The notes beneath the pieces are model-generated. The model saw nothing but the letters and a program-made list of their open reading frames with translations. It was not told the DNA's origin and made no database searches. This document shows positions 14,868-22,579 of a stretch of 24,236 nucleotides of DNA, piece by piece. This DNA is from SpSt-600 sp042408195 (lineage in GTDB: Bacteria > Chloroflexota > Anaerolineae > SpSt-600), in NCBI GenBank assembly GCA_042408195.1, contig JBHOQL010000126.1, positions 1-24,236 on the forward strand, given 5' to 3'. The translations under genes and the position numbers were made by a program. Each line of letters begins with the position of its first letter. Position 1 is the stretch's first letter.

Positions 14868-15233
14868 CCTAAGGCAGAGCCTTATTTATGCCTTTCTCTA
14901 TCCCCTGAGCCTGGGGTCTGACCGCGGACTGGCTTTCCAACACAGGTGGGTCACAAGAGGTAACAACTTGTCCCCTATTTGATCTTTCCAGAGGCATCCC
15001 CAACCTAATAATATAGGATTTCGCTCCTTCCCCTTGAGTTTGCCCACCCGTGATAAACCGAGGCTAGCCACAGCTCAAGGTCCTAGTCATGGGTAGGTTA
15101 CAATAGGTAGCAGCTTACCTACAGCTTAACATCTCTGGTAGATGCCCTCTGCCCCCTAAAAGAGGCCAAAGCCTCTTCCATCCACTCGGGGAAAGCAAGC
15201 ACCTCTCCCTTCACCTCTTTTCCGGAGCGAGAT
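14868..15233. repeat. Divergent intergenic region with degenerate repeats
   Basis: No gene is supported in this stretch between divergent promoters. It holds two related copies of a motif of the form GGTNGGTYACAANAGGTA at 14945-14969 and 15092-15116 (20 of 25 bases match, mostly transition differences), in direct orientation 147 bp apart. Each copy can fold locally (ACAAG/CTTGT; GTAGGT/ACCTAC). A perfect 7-bp hairpin AAGAGGC-CAAA-GCCTCTT lies at 15160-15177; on the minus strand it is followed by TTTT. Related sequence occurs in the intergenic region near 20112. The region may be the remains of a small mobile element. Confidence 0.5.
15160..15177 (-). terminator. Hairpin with T-run, possible minus-strand terminator
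   Basis: A 7-bp perfect stem (AAGAGGC/GCCTCTT) with a 4-nt loop is followed on the minus strand by TTTT. No minus-strand gene ends just upstream, so it would block antisense reading from the lipoprotein side, or it may belong to the repeat. The assignment is tentative. Confidence 0.3.
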
Positions 15234-15263
15234 TTGGAAGGGCCTTCGCAAGTATGGTATAAG
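15234..15263 (+). promoter_or_regulatory. Extended -10 promoter of the lipoprotein gene
   Basis: TTGGAA (15234-15239) is followed after 18 nt by TATAAG (15258-15263), with TG one base upstream of the -10 box (15255-15256). It lies 30 nt before the TTG start at 15293. Confidence 0.55.
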
Positions 15264-15292
15264 GTGGAAAGAAAACCCCGGGAGGGGAAAAA

Positions 15293-16840
15293 TTGAAAAG
15301 GGGGCTCTTACCAATAATAGGAGTTGTCCTCTTGATTTGGGCTTGCTCAACTCCCACCCAAACCCCTATCATCCTGGAGGTGGATGGGAAGGTTTACTCC
15401 TACTCAACTCAGGCCTCCACGGTCAGGGAAGTACTGGCCGAAGCAGGGGTGCTTCTTGGCCCCTACGATAGGGTTGAGCCAGATCTTTGGGCTGAAGTCA
15501 CTCCAGGCGTTCACATCCGGGTGATAAGGGTTGAATACAGGCTGGAAAGCATTAGACGCCCCATACCCTTTGAGTCGAGGACCATCCGGAGCGAAGCTCT
15601 CCCCCCAGGTGAGAGAAAATTGGTGCAACCCGGCATCAACGGAGAGGAAGAACTCGTTTACAAAGTGACATTTGAGGACGGAGTGGAGAAAGGTAGGGAT
15701 CTGGTTTCAACGCGGGTGATAACCCCTGCTCAGGACGAGATAATTGTGGTTGGGGTTGAGAAGTTTCTCTCCTCGGTGCCTATAAGCGGCACCATAGCTT
15801 ACCTTTCCGGTGGGAATGCCTGGCTGATGAGGTTATCCAGCAATTCTCGCCGCCCAATTACTACTTGGGGTGACTTGGACGGAAAGGTCTTTGAGCTTTC
15901 ACCCGATGGCAAATATCTGCTTTTCACCAGGCGAGAAGAAGGAAATAAATTAAATTCTCTCTGGGTCGTAACCGCGACCATCGCCGGCGAAGAGCCAGTG
16001 GCCCTCGGATTAGAGGGAATCCTTTACGCTGAATGGGAACCAGGAACCGGTACGGATGGGATTTATCGGTTCGCTTACTCCACAGGGGAAAAAACTGCTG
16101 GCTCTCCAGGTTGGAAAGCCCACAACGATTTGTGGATTGCCACTTGGCAACCCTTTGAATCTCTAAAAGCCTCCCCGGTGATCACCTCTTGGGAAAATAT
16201 CCCCTACGGATGGTGGGGAGTAAACTTCCGATGGATACCGGGCAAAAATAAATTCGCTTGGGCAACAGCGGAAAGCATTGGTTTGGTGGACGGCGAAACC
16301 GGAGCTATAACCCCACTCCTTTCTTTCGCTCCCTATCACACTTATGCAGAATGGGTTTGGGTACCACCTCTGTCTCCTTCTCCTGATGGTGAATTTATTG
16401 CTACGGTAGTCCATGGCCCACCCGTAGGCGGAGAATTGCCTCAGGAGAGCCCTCTTTTTGAGGTATGGGTACTGAGTTTGGATGGCAGGATAAAGTTACG
16501 CTGGGCGGAAAACGCTGGAATGTGGTCCTACCCCCACTGGTCACCCTCGTATCCTGGGGGAGATTTCATCCTTTATGGCCAAGCTAATGAGCCCTTTTAC
16601 CCCAGGACTTCCCTTTATAAGCTTTACCTGGCCGATCGCGATGGCTCAAATCGCCGGGTTATATTCCCCCCGCCTCTGGAACCAGGCCTTCAGGACCCTT
16701 CCCAAGTAGCTTGGTCACCTTATAGTCCTCAGTTTGTGGTAAGCTACCAGGGCAACCTTTACCTGGTAGATGTAGAAAAAAGGCAATTTTTCCAGCTCAC
16801 CGGCGATGGGAATAGCTTCAACCCGCGTTGGGCAAGGTAA
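15293..16840 (+). CDS. DUF348-G5-beta-propeller lipoprotein
   Basis: This 515-residue predicted lipoprotein has a basic N-terminus and a hydrophobic stretch ending in LIWAC, with C18 as the lipidated Cys. Residues 26-66 match the ubiquitin-like DUF348 module (VDGK, STVREVLAEAGV, DRVEP). Residues 82-154 are a G5 domain (PFESRTI, PPGERKLVQPGINGEEELVYKV split over the module, DEIIVVG). From about 165 to the end come WD40/TolB-like propeller blades with repeated SPDGKYLLF, SPSPDGEFIATV, WSPYSPQF motifs. The start is TTG, supported by GGGAGGGG 6 nt upstream; there is no better ATG. G5 and DUF348 are found in cell-wall-binding proteins such as YabE, so a role at the cell surface is likely. Its stop lies 1 nt from the convergent thiD stop. 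Confidence 0.87.
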   Translation: MKRGLLPIIGVVLLIWACSTPTQTPIILEVDGKVYSYSTQASTVREVLAEAGVLLGPYDRVEPDLWAEVTPGVHIRVIRVEYRLESIRRPIPFESRTIRSEALPPGERKLVQPGINGEEELVYKVTFEDGVEKGRDLVSTRVITPAQDEIIVVGVEKFLSSVPISGTIAYLSGGNAWLMRLSSNSRRPITTWGDLDGKVFELSPDGKYLLFTRREEGNKLNSLWVVTATIAGEEPVALGLEGILYAEWEPGTGTDGIYRFAYSTGEKTAGSPGWKAHNDLWIATWQPFESLKASPVITSWENIPYGWWGVNFRWIPGKNKFAWATAESIGLVDGETGAITPLLSFAPYHTYAEWVWVPPLSPSPDGEFIATVVHGPPVGGELPQESPLFEVWVLSLDGRIKLRWAENAGMWSYPHWSPSYPGGDFILYGQANEPFYPRTSLYKLYLADRDGSNRRVIFPPPLEPGLQDPSQVAWSPYSPQFVVSYQGNLYLVDVEKRQFFQLTGDGNSFNPRWAR

Positions 16841-16841
16841 G

Positions 16842-17654
16842 CTACTCCTCCCAGCCCATCTTGCGGTAGAGGAGGATAAAATGATGAACAGGCCCGTGGC
16901 CCTTGCCAAGGTTGAGTTTAGCACCAGCCTTGAGAGCCTCGGTTAGGTATTCTTTTGCCAACTTCACAGCCTCCGGGACCTCAGCACCGCGGGCGAGCCA
17001 GGCCGCAATGGCTGAGGCAAAAGTGCAACCGGTCCCGTGAGTGTTGCGAGTATTAATATGGGGTGCAGTGAACTCCCACCAATCCTTGCCATTGTAAAGG
17101 ATATCTACGCTTAAATCACCCTCTAGGTGCCCTCCTTTCACTACCACCCACTCCGGCCCCATATCGTGGATAGCTACGGCAGCCCGTCGCATATCCTCCA
17201 GAGTTTTGACCGGAAAGCCCACCAGCGCTTCGGCTTCAGGAAGATTGGGAGTGACCACTTTGGCGAGAGGTAAAAGCTCTTTTATGAGGGCTTCCTGAGC
17301 TTCTGGCCTGAGAAGGGGGTCACCGCTTTTGGCCCTCATTACCGGATCTACCACCAGATTTGGCAGTTTATACTCCTTGATTTTCTCCGCTACCACGTGG
17401 ATTATTTCGGAATTGGCCAGCATCCCTGTTTTTACCGCATCGACCCCGATATCCGTCACCACCGAATCTATTTGCTGAGCCACGAAGGAAGGAGGGAGCT
17501 CAAAGACAGCTTGAACCCCAAGAGTATTTTGGGCAGTAAGGGCAGTAAGAACGCTCATTCCGTAGACTCCAAGCGCGGAGAAGGTTTTAAGGTCAGCCTG
17601 AATACCAGCTCCTCCCCCTGAATCGGAACCTGCTATAGTCAGAGCACGCTTCAT
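16842..17654 (-). CDS. thiD: Hydroxymethylpyrimidine/phosphomethylpyrimidine kinase
   Basis: This 270-residue ribokinase-fold enzyme phosphorylates HMP and HMP-phosphate for thiamin synthesis. The start MKRALTIAGSDSGGGAGIQA binds the pyrimidine. DAVKTGML and VVDPVMRAKSG are family motifs. NTHGTGCTFASAIAAWLA carries the anion hole and catalytic Cys/Asp region typical of ThiD and PdxK. Length is normal. A GGAGG lies 8 nt before the ATG, inside the Lon-like gene, and the start overlaps its stop as ATGA. ThiD is preferred over pyridoxal kinase because of the GSDSGGGAGIQAD signature. No other thiamin gene is nearby. Confidence 0.93.
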   Translation of the reverse strand: MKRALTIAGSDSGGGAGIQADLKTFSALGVYGMSVLTALTAQNTLGVQAVFELPPSFVAQQIDSVVTDIGVDAVKTGMLANSEIIHVVAEKIKEYKLPNLVVDPVMRAKSGDPLLRPEAQEALIKELLPLAKVVTPNLPEAEALVGFPVKTLEDMRRAAVAIHDMGPEWVVVKGGHLEGDLSVDILYNGKDWWEFTAPHINTRNTHGTGCTFASAIAAWLARGAEVPEAVKLAKEYLTEALKAGAKLNLGKGHGPVHHFILLYRKMGWEE

Positions 17655-20029
17655 TTCTCACCCTCCTTCTCTTCTTTGGCTTCAAGGCCTTTGGAAAGTT
17701 CTCTGAGCTTTTTGTCTACCAGGTAGTTCACCGTGTTCTCCTCAAAAGTCCCATCCTCTCGCCTTTCTCCAGCCTTCACACCAGTTAGGATCTCAATGCC
17801 TTCATCCACCGTTTCAATAGCCCAAATGTGGAACTTGCCCTCCCTTACTGCTTCCACCACTTCCTCCTTGAGCATCAGGTTGCGGACATTGGCTTTGGGG
17901 ATTATTACTCCCTGCTGGCCGTTGAGCCCCTTCGCCTTGCATACCTCAAAGAAACCTTCGATCTTCTCGTTGACTCCACCTATAGCCTGTATCTGGCCTT
18001 TCTGGTTGAGGGAACCAGTTACGGCTATACCCTGTTTGATGGGGAGGCCCGAAAGTGCCGAAAGGAGAGCGAAAACCTCAGCAGCGGAAGCGCTGTCTCC
18101 TTCAACCCCCTCGTAACTCTGTTCAAAGACGAGCCTGGCGGCCAAAGTCAGAGGTTTGTCCTGCGCATATTTGCTCAGAAGGTACCCTGTCAGGATGAGG
18201 ACTCCTTTTGTATGGATAGGGCCTCCCAGCTTGGTTTCCCTCTCGATATCTACAATCCCTTCTTTCCCGACCCCGATAGAAGCAGTTATACGTGTAGGTC
18301 TCCCAAAGGCAAAATCCCCCAGATTGACTACGGAAAGACCGTTCACCTGGCCAACTTTTTCCCCTTCGGTATCGATCAAAATGAGGCCTTTTTCTATCAT
18401 TTCCTGGATCCGCTTCTGGATTAGGTTGGAACGGTAGACCCTTTCTTCTAATGCCTTCCGGACGTGCTCTGCTCTTACGAAAGGAGAAGCCTCTTTCTCA
18501 GCCCAGAAGTTAGCCTCTCGAACTATATCGGCTATCTCGGCAAAGCGGGTGGATAGTTTGTCCTGATCCCCAGCCAGTCTCGACCCAAATTCCACGATTT
18601 TGGCCATACCTGAGGCATCAAAGGGCAACAGGTTTTCCCGCCGAACTACTCCGCAGATAAAGGAACAGTAAGCCCGGATGTTTTCGCTGTTGCGGTCCAT
18701 CTGAGTATCGAAATCGGCCTTTACTTTGAAGAGTTCTTTGAACTGCTCATCCAAGTTGTAAAGCAAATAGTAAAGATAAGGGGTGCCGATTAGGATTACC
18801 TTCACATCAAGGGGAATAGGCTCGGGCTGGAGGCCTCGCGTGGTCATGAAACCAAACCTTTCTCCGACCTCTTCGATTATAATTTTGCCGTTGGCGAGGG
18901 CAAGCTTGAGACCCTCCCAGGCAAAAGGATTTCGGAGCAGATCTTCAGCTTGAATTACCAGGTAACCGCCGTTGGCCCTGTGCAGAGCGCCGGCTTTTAT
19001 GAGGGTGAAATCGGTTATCAGAGCACCGAAAACTGCTTCTTTCTCTACTCGCCCTACGAGGTTGGTATAGGTTGGGTTTAGTTCTGTAATCACCGGGGCT
19101 CCCTTTAGCTCGCTATTATCTACTAGAACGTTTACCTCGTAGCGGCGCCAAAGCCTCTCCCTTACTTCAGGCGGGATTTTCTCCTGCGGCTGGCGGAACA
19201 GGTCAATGTTTTCGTGGACATCATTCCGAATTTCTTCCAGATACTCCTTCACCCCTTGATATTCCCCATAGCTTTCAATCAACTCCTCTAAGTAGCGGCT
19301 AATGACATTTTCCACCATCGATTTATCTAGTTCCTTGAGGCGCTTTTGAAATTCCCTTTCCAAGCGTCGCACTTCCCGAAGAGCTTCTCTTAGTTCTGCT
19401 TCTATGGCACTTCTTCTCTGGTTGATTTGAGCTTTTTCCTCTTCAGACAGGCTCTCAAAAGCCTCCTGACTAAGAGGCTGGCCTTCTTTAAGGGGTATTA
19501 TGAAAACGCCTGCAGGGGAAAATTGGAGAAGGAAACCCTGTTCTCGTGCTTTGCGGCTCAATGCGTTGAAAACCTCTTGACGACGGGTGTTGAATTCTAC
19601 TTCTAAAGCTTCACGACGGGTTGAGTAATCCTCGCTCTCAAAGACAGCAGGGATTTCGCGTCGTGCTGCTTCGATGAACTCCTGAACTTGTTTCCTGAAG
19701 AGCTGACCCTTACCAGGAGGTAGGCGTAAGCTCCTCGGCCGGTACGGGTCCTTAAAATTGTAAACGTAACACCAATCAGGTGGGACAGGCTTCTGAGCCG
19801 CCAGCTTATCCAGGAAACTCAAGACGGCAGTGGTCCGTCCGGTTCCGGGCATCCCCGCCACGAAAATGTTAAACCCCTTTTTATCCATCTCTAGACCAAA
19901 ATTGAGGGCTCTAACTGCTCTTTCCTGGCCGATTATTTCAGCAGGGGGCTCCAGTTCAATTGTGGAGGAACACGGAATAACTTCAAGGTGGCAAATCTTG
20001 CGGAGATTTTCTGGGCTAAGCCTCTCCAA
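17651..20029 (-). CDS. Lon-like ATP-dependent protease (AAA_32 plus Lon C-terminal domain)
   Basis: This is a 792-residue protease of the S16 family, in the branch that carries an N-terminal AAA_32 domain rather than the Lon substrate-binding domain. Walker A is GMPGTGRTT (59-67), with Arg65 in place of the usual Lys; Arg is common in this branch. A long coiled-coil-rich insert covers about 120-270. The C-terminal proteolytic domain has S646 in EGDSASAAE and K689 in GVNEKIEGFF; the 43-residue spacing equals the Ser-Lys dyad of E. coli Lon. The start is TTG at 20029, supported by AGGAGGTGA 6-7 nt upstream. It should degrade misfolded or regulatory proteins. It is coupled to thiD. Confidence 0.92.
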   Translation of the reverse strand: MERLSPENLRKICHLEVIPCSSTIELEPPAEIIGQERAVRALNFGLEMDKKGFNIFVAGMPGTGRTTAVLSFLDKLAAQKPVPPDWCYVYNFKDPYRPRSLRLPPGKGQLFRKQVQEFIEAARREIPAVFESEDYSTRREALEVEFNTRRQEVFNALSRKAREQGFLLQFSPAGVFIIPLKEGQPLSQEAFESLSEEEKAQINQRRSAIEAELREALREVRRLEREFQKRLKELDKSMVENVISRYLEELIESYGEYQGVKEYLEEIRNDVHENIDLFRQPQEKIPPEVRERLWRRYEVNVLVDNSELKGAPVITELNPTYTNLVGRVEKEAVFGALITDFTLIKAGALHRANGGYLVIQAEDLLRNPFAWEGLKLALANGKIIIEEVGERFGFMTTRGLQPEPIPLDVKVILIGTPYLYYLLYNLDEQFKELFKVKADFDTQMDRNSENIRAYCSFICGVVRRENLLPFDASGMAKIVEFGSRLAGDQDKLSTRFAEIADIVREANFWAEKEASPFVRAEHVRKALEERVYRSNLIQKRIQEMIEKGLILIDTEGEKVGQVNGLSVVNLGDFAFGRPTRITASIGVGKEGIVDIERETKLGGPIHTKGVLILTGYLLSKYAQDKPLTLAARLVFEQSYEGVEGDSASAAEVFALLSALSGLPIKQGIAVTGSLNQKGQIQAIGGVNEKIEGFFEVCKAKGLNGQQGVIIPKANVRNLMLKEEVVEAVREGKFHIWAIETVDEGIEILTGVKAGERREDGTFEENTVNYLVDKKLRELSKGLEAKEEKEGEK

Positions 20030-20057
20030 GGCTTCACCTCCTCGGGAGTTTTGCTTT

Positions 20058-20086
20058 ATTATGACCCAACTTCAATTTAAACGCAA
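20058..20086 (-). promoter_or_regulatory. Putative promoter of the Lon-like operon
   Basis: On the minus strand TTGCGT (20081-20086) and CATAAT (20058-20063) are separated by 17 nt, about 30 nt upstream of the TTG start. No heat-shock CIRCE-type inverted repeat was seen around it. Confidence 0.45.
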
Positions 20087-20315
20087 GCGACAGGAGTAGG
20101 GGAAAATCAAACTATAGGCAAGCTGCCACTTCCCCGACCCGCCTACAGGTGGAGCTTTTAACCTGGGCTGACCTGAAACCAGAAGGAGCGTGTGAAATTG
20201 GAAGAGGCTTTTGGCCTGCTTTATTTTGTTATAAGCCAGAAGGCCCCTCCTCCAAGCAAACTATCCCTCTTGGTAGCAAAAAGTTAGCTCCAAATCCTAG
20301 CCCGTTAAAGGCCCT
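20087..20315. repeat. Intergenic region with motifs shared with 15105-15180
   Basis: No gene is supported between the divergent Lon-like and nitroreductase promoters. A 20-base segment at 20112-20131 matches the complement of 15105-15124 at 16 of 20 positions, all four differences being transitions. A second segment at 20199-20217 (GGAAGAGGCTT core) matches the complement of 15163-15180 apart from one extra T. GGCCT at 20213-20217 can pair with AGGCC near 20241-20245, giving a possible hairpin. The octamer CCAGAAGG occurs twice. The stretch may be a decayed mobile element or a structured RNA. Confidence 0.45.
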
Positions 20316-20344
20316 TTGACTATCCCCCGCACCAATGGTATCAT
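20316..20344 (+). promoter_or_regulatory. Promoter of the nitroreductase operon
   Basis: TTGACT (20316-20321) and TATCAT (20339-20344) are separated by 17 nt, with an extended -10 TG at 20336-20337. The promoter lies 18 nt before the ATG at 20362, leaving a very short leader. Confidence 0.6.
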
Positions 20345-20361
20345 TTCATTGGGAGGTGAAA

Positions 20362-20964
20362 ATGCTAACCGAAGTGGAAAAGGCCATAATGGAGAGGCGC
20401 TCCATAAGAGTCTATAGAGATGAACCAGTGGCAGATGAACTCTTGCACAGAATTTTGGAAGCCGCTCGTTGGGCTCCGAGCGCTGTTAATTCCCAGCCTT
20501 GGCACTTTATTGTGGTCCGAAATAAGAAGAACAGGGAATTTTTGAGCGCCCATTCCCGTTTCCTTTTCGTGCGGAACAAGCACGTTGCTGAAGCCCCCGT
20601 GAGCATAATAATTTGCGGCGATCCCCGCCGGAGCAAATGGTATTGGGCGGATTGCTCCTTGGCCGGAGCCAATATAATGCTCGCAGCCCATGCCCTCGGA
20701 CTCGGAACATGCTGGATAGGAATCTTCGATGCACCAGCCATCAAGAAATACTTTGCTATACCTGACCCATTGGAGATAGTCGCCATCATAACCCTGGGCT
20801 ATCCCGAAGAAATACCGCACCCACCCCCAAGGCTTCCGTTGGAAAAGATAGTGCACTACGAATCTTTTAGCCCCTCTCAAACTCCTTCTATAATTGAAGT
20901 GGCCACTAAAACAGGCCCCTTGACCGTCGCGCGCAAAATAATCAAGCTTATCTTCAGGAGGTAA
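20362..20964 (+). CDS. Nitroreductase family FMN-dependent oxidoreductase
   Basis: This is a 200-residue nitroreductase-fold protein that uses FMN and NAD(P)H. RRSIRVYRDEPV (about residues 10-21) contacts the FMN phosphate. APSAVNSQPWHFIVV follows as the second signature, and ALGLGTCWIGIF lies at the C-terminal flavin-binding part. GGGAGGTGA sits 5 nt before the ATG at 20362; the upstream ATG at 20335 lies inside the promoter. Length and motifs are normal for the family, but the natural substrate is not predictable. It is the first gene of a five-gene plus-strand run. Confidence 0.9.
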   Translation: MLTEVEKAIMERRSIRVYRDEPVADELLHRILEAARWAPSAVNSQPWHFIVVRNKKNREFLSAHSRFLFVRNKHVAEAPVSIIICGDPRRSKWYWADCSLAGANIMLAAHALGLGTCWIGIFDAPAIKKYFAIPDPLEIVAIITLGYPEEIPHPPPRLPLEKIVHYESFSPSQTPSIIEVATKTGPLTVARKIIKLIFRR

Positions 20965-20968
20965 AGCT

Positions 20969-21433
20969 ATGAAGAGGCTGATAGAAGGGGTTAAAGTGCG
21001 TCAGCTCAGGGTCATCCCGGATGAAAGGGGATACCTAATGGAAATGCTCCGCTCGGACTGGGAGGAATTTCAAAAGTTCGGCCAGGTTTATGTAACCGCG
21101 GTTTACCCGGGTGTTGTCAAGGGCTGGCACTACCACAAGAAACAGACTGACCACTTTGTTTGTATAAAGGGGATGGCCAAAGTAGTGCTTTACGATGGCC
21201 GGGAGGACTCCCCCACTTACGGAGAAATCAACGAGTTCTTCATCGGCGAGCTTAACCCAGTCCTTTTGACAATACCCCCAGGAGTTATCCACGGTTTCAA
21301 GGGGATAAGCACTGAAATGACCCTTATAGTCAACATCCCCACTGAACTTTACAATTACGAGAACCCCGATGAATACCGGATACCCCCTCACAGCGGAGAA
21401 ATCCCTTACGATTGGGCCAGAAAGGATGGATAG
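20969..21433 (+). CDS. RmlC-like dTDP-4-dehydrorhamnose 3,5-epimerase family cupin
   Basis: This is a 154-residue single-domain cupin. DERGYLMEM (about 18-26) and GWHYHKKQTDHFVCIKG (52-68, with H54, H56 and H62) match RmlC-type epimerases; H54 corresponds to the catalytic His. PPGVIHGF (103-110) supplies the second cupin motif. It is shorter than classic RmlC (about 180 residues), so it may be a sugar epimerase or 3,4-ketoisomerase with another nucleotide-sugar substrate. AGGAGG sits in the end of the nitroreductase gene, with a 4-nt gap. A nucleotide-sugar epimerase and a glycosyltransferase downstream support a role in glycan precursor synthesis. Confidence 0.85.
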   Translation: MKRLIEGVKVRQLRVIPDERGYLMEMLRSDWEEFQKFGQVYVTAVYPGVVKGWHYHKKQTDHFVCIKGMAKVVLYDGREDSPTYGEINEFFIGELNPVLLTIPPGVIHGFKGISTEMTLIVNIPTELYNYENPDEYRIPPHSGEIPYDWARKDG

Positions 21434-22564
21434 ATGAACGTTGAGAAAAAACTGGAGTTTCTGGGAAGAGCAGCCCAATACGATCTCTGCGGAGAAGCCT
21501 CCAGTCCCACGGTCCACCGCGTAAAGGACGACATAGGACGGTGGCTCTATCCGGCCGTTTTACCCGACGGGAGGAGGGTGATTCTCCTCAAAATCCTCCT
21601 GAGCAACGCTTGTGTCAACAATTGCCTTTACTGCGCCAACAGAGTGGAGAGAGATTGCCCCAGGATGTCCTTCACCCCGGAAGAGCTGGCCTCTATTTTC
21701 GATAACCTCTGGCGAAAGGGGCTGGTCAATGGTCTTTTCCTGAGTTCCGCTGTGGACGGCAACCCTGATGACGTCATGGCCCGAATGATAGCGGTGGCGG
21801 AAATCATACGGCGGCGGTACGGCTTTCCTGGTTACATTCACCTTAAAGTGATCCCCGGGGCTACCAAGGCTGCTGTGGAGGCCATGGCCCGCTGGGCGAC
21901 CAGGATATCGGTTAACCTTGAAGCCCCATCCCCTGAGGCCCTGAAACGCATAGCCCCCGATAAGGATTTCACTAAAAGCCTTTTTACGCCCATCGCCTGG
22001 ATAAAAGAGCTTGTAGAAGAGGGGAAAGCCACCTTGCCAGCCGGCCAGACTACCCAGTTCATGGTTGGCCCAGGAGGAGAGAGAGACCGGGATCTCTTAC
22101 GCCTGGTCCAAACGCTTTACAGGGATTTCGGCCTCCAGCGTGTATATTACAGTGCTTTCCAACCCATTCCTGACACCCCTCTCGAAAATCACCCCCCAAC
22201 CCCAGCATGGCGTGAGCATCGCCTTTACCAAGCTGATTTCCTCATAAGGCACTACATGTTCACCGTTGAAGAGCTTACCTTTGACTCCGAAGGCAACCTT
22301 CCAAGGGAAGGAGACCCCAAACTCCTTTGGGCCCTGAAGCACCCCGAATTTTTCCCAGTGGAGATCAACACTGCTGATTACCACCAGCTTTTAAGAGTAC
22401 CAGGCATAGGTCCCCGCTCCGCCCGGAGGATAATCTCTGAACGCAAAAGGGAATCCATCCGTTCCCTCGAGGACTTGAGAAAACTGGGAGTAGTCACCGG
22501 GCGAGCTGCCCCATTTATAACCCTCAGAGGTAAAAAGCCAGGATTTCAGATGACTCTCCTTTAA
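21434..22564 (+). CDS. Radical SAM protein, putative DNA modification/repair family
   Basis: This 376-residue radical SAM enzyme has its 4Fe-4S motif as C60-x3-C64-x2-C67 in NACVNNCLYCANR. KILLSNAC, GLFLSSAV and GYIHLKVIPGA match the family described as putative DNA modification/repair radical SAM protein. A helix-hairpin-helix module, LLRVPGIGPRSARRI, lies near residues 320-335 and suggests nucleic-acid binding. The gene starts directly at the stop of the RmlC-like gene. In other genomes this family often pairs with a uracil-DNA-glycosylase-like DNA metabolism protein, which is absent here. The reaction is unknown. The family assignment is confident; the DNA role is inherited from the family and unproven. 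Confidence 0.88.
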   Translation: MNVEKKLEFLGRAAQYDLCGEASSPTVHRVKDDIGRWLYPAVLPDGRRVILLKILLSNACVNNCLYCANRVERDCPRMSFTPEELASIFDNLWRKGLVNGLFLSSAVDGNPDDVMARMIAVAEIIRRRYGFPGYIHLKVIPGATKAAVEAMARWATRISVNLEAPSPEALKRIAPDKDFTKSLFTPIAWIKELVEEGKATLPAGQTTQFMVGPGGERDRDLLRLVQTLYRDFGLQRVYYSAFQPIPDTPLENHPPTPAWREHRLYQADFLIRHYMFTVEELTFDSEGNLPREGDPKLLWALKHPEFFPVEINTADYHQLLRVPGIGPRSARRIISERKRESIRSLEDLRKLGVVTGRAAPFITLRGKKPGFQMTLL

Positions 22565-22579
22565 ATCCGGAGGAAAAAG

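Noticed and set aside
14868..15233. Possible riboswitch or small RNA
   Set aside because: Local hairpins exist but no known riboswitch core or tRNA-like fold could be drawn by eye.
17828..18424. 198-codon plus-strand open frame
   Set aside because: Antisense to the conserved protease domain of the Lon-like gene.
17651..20029. Defective ATPase in the Lon-like protein (Arg in place of Walker A Lys)
   Set aside because: Arg at this place is, as far as I recall, common in the AAA_32 branch, so it is not a lesion.
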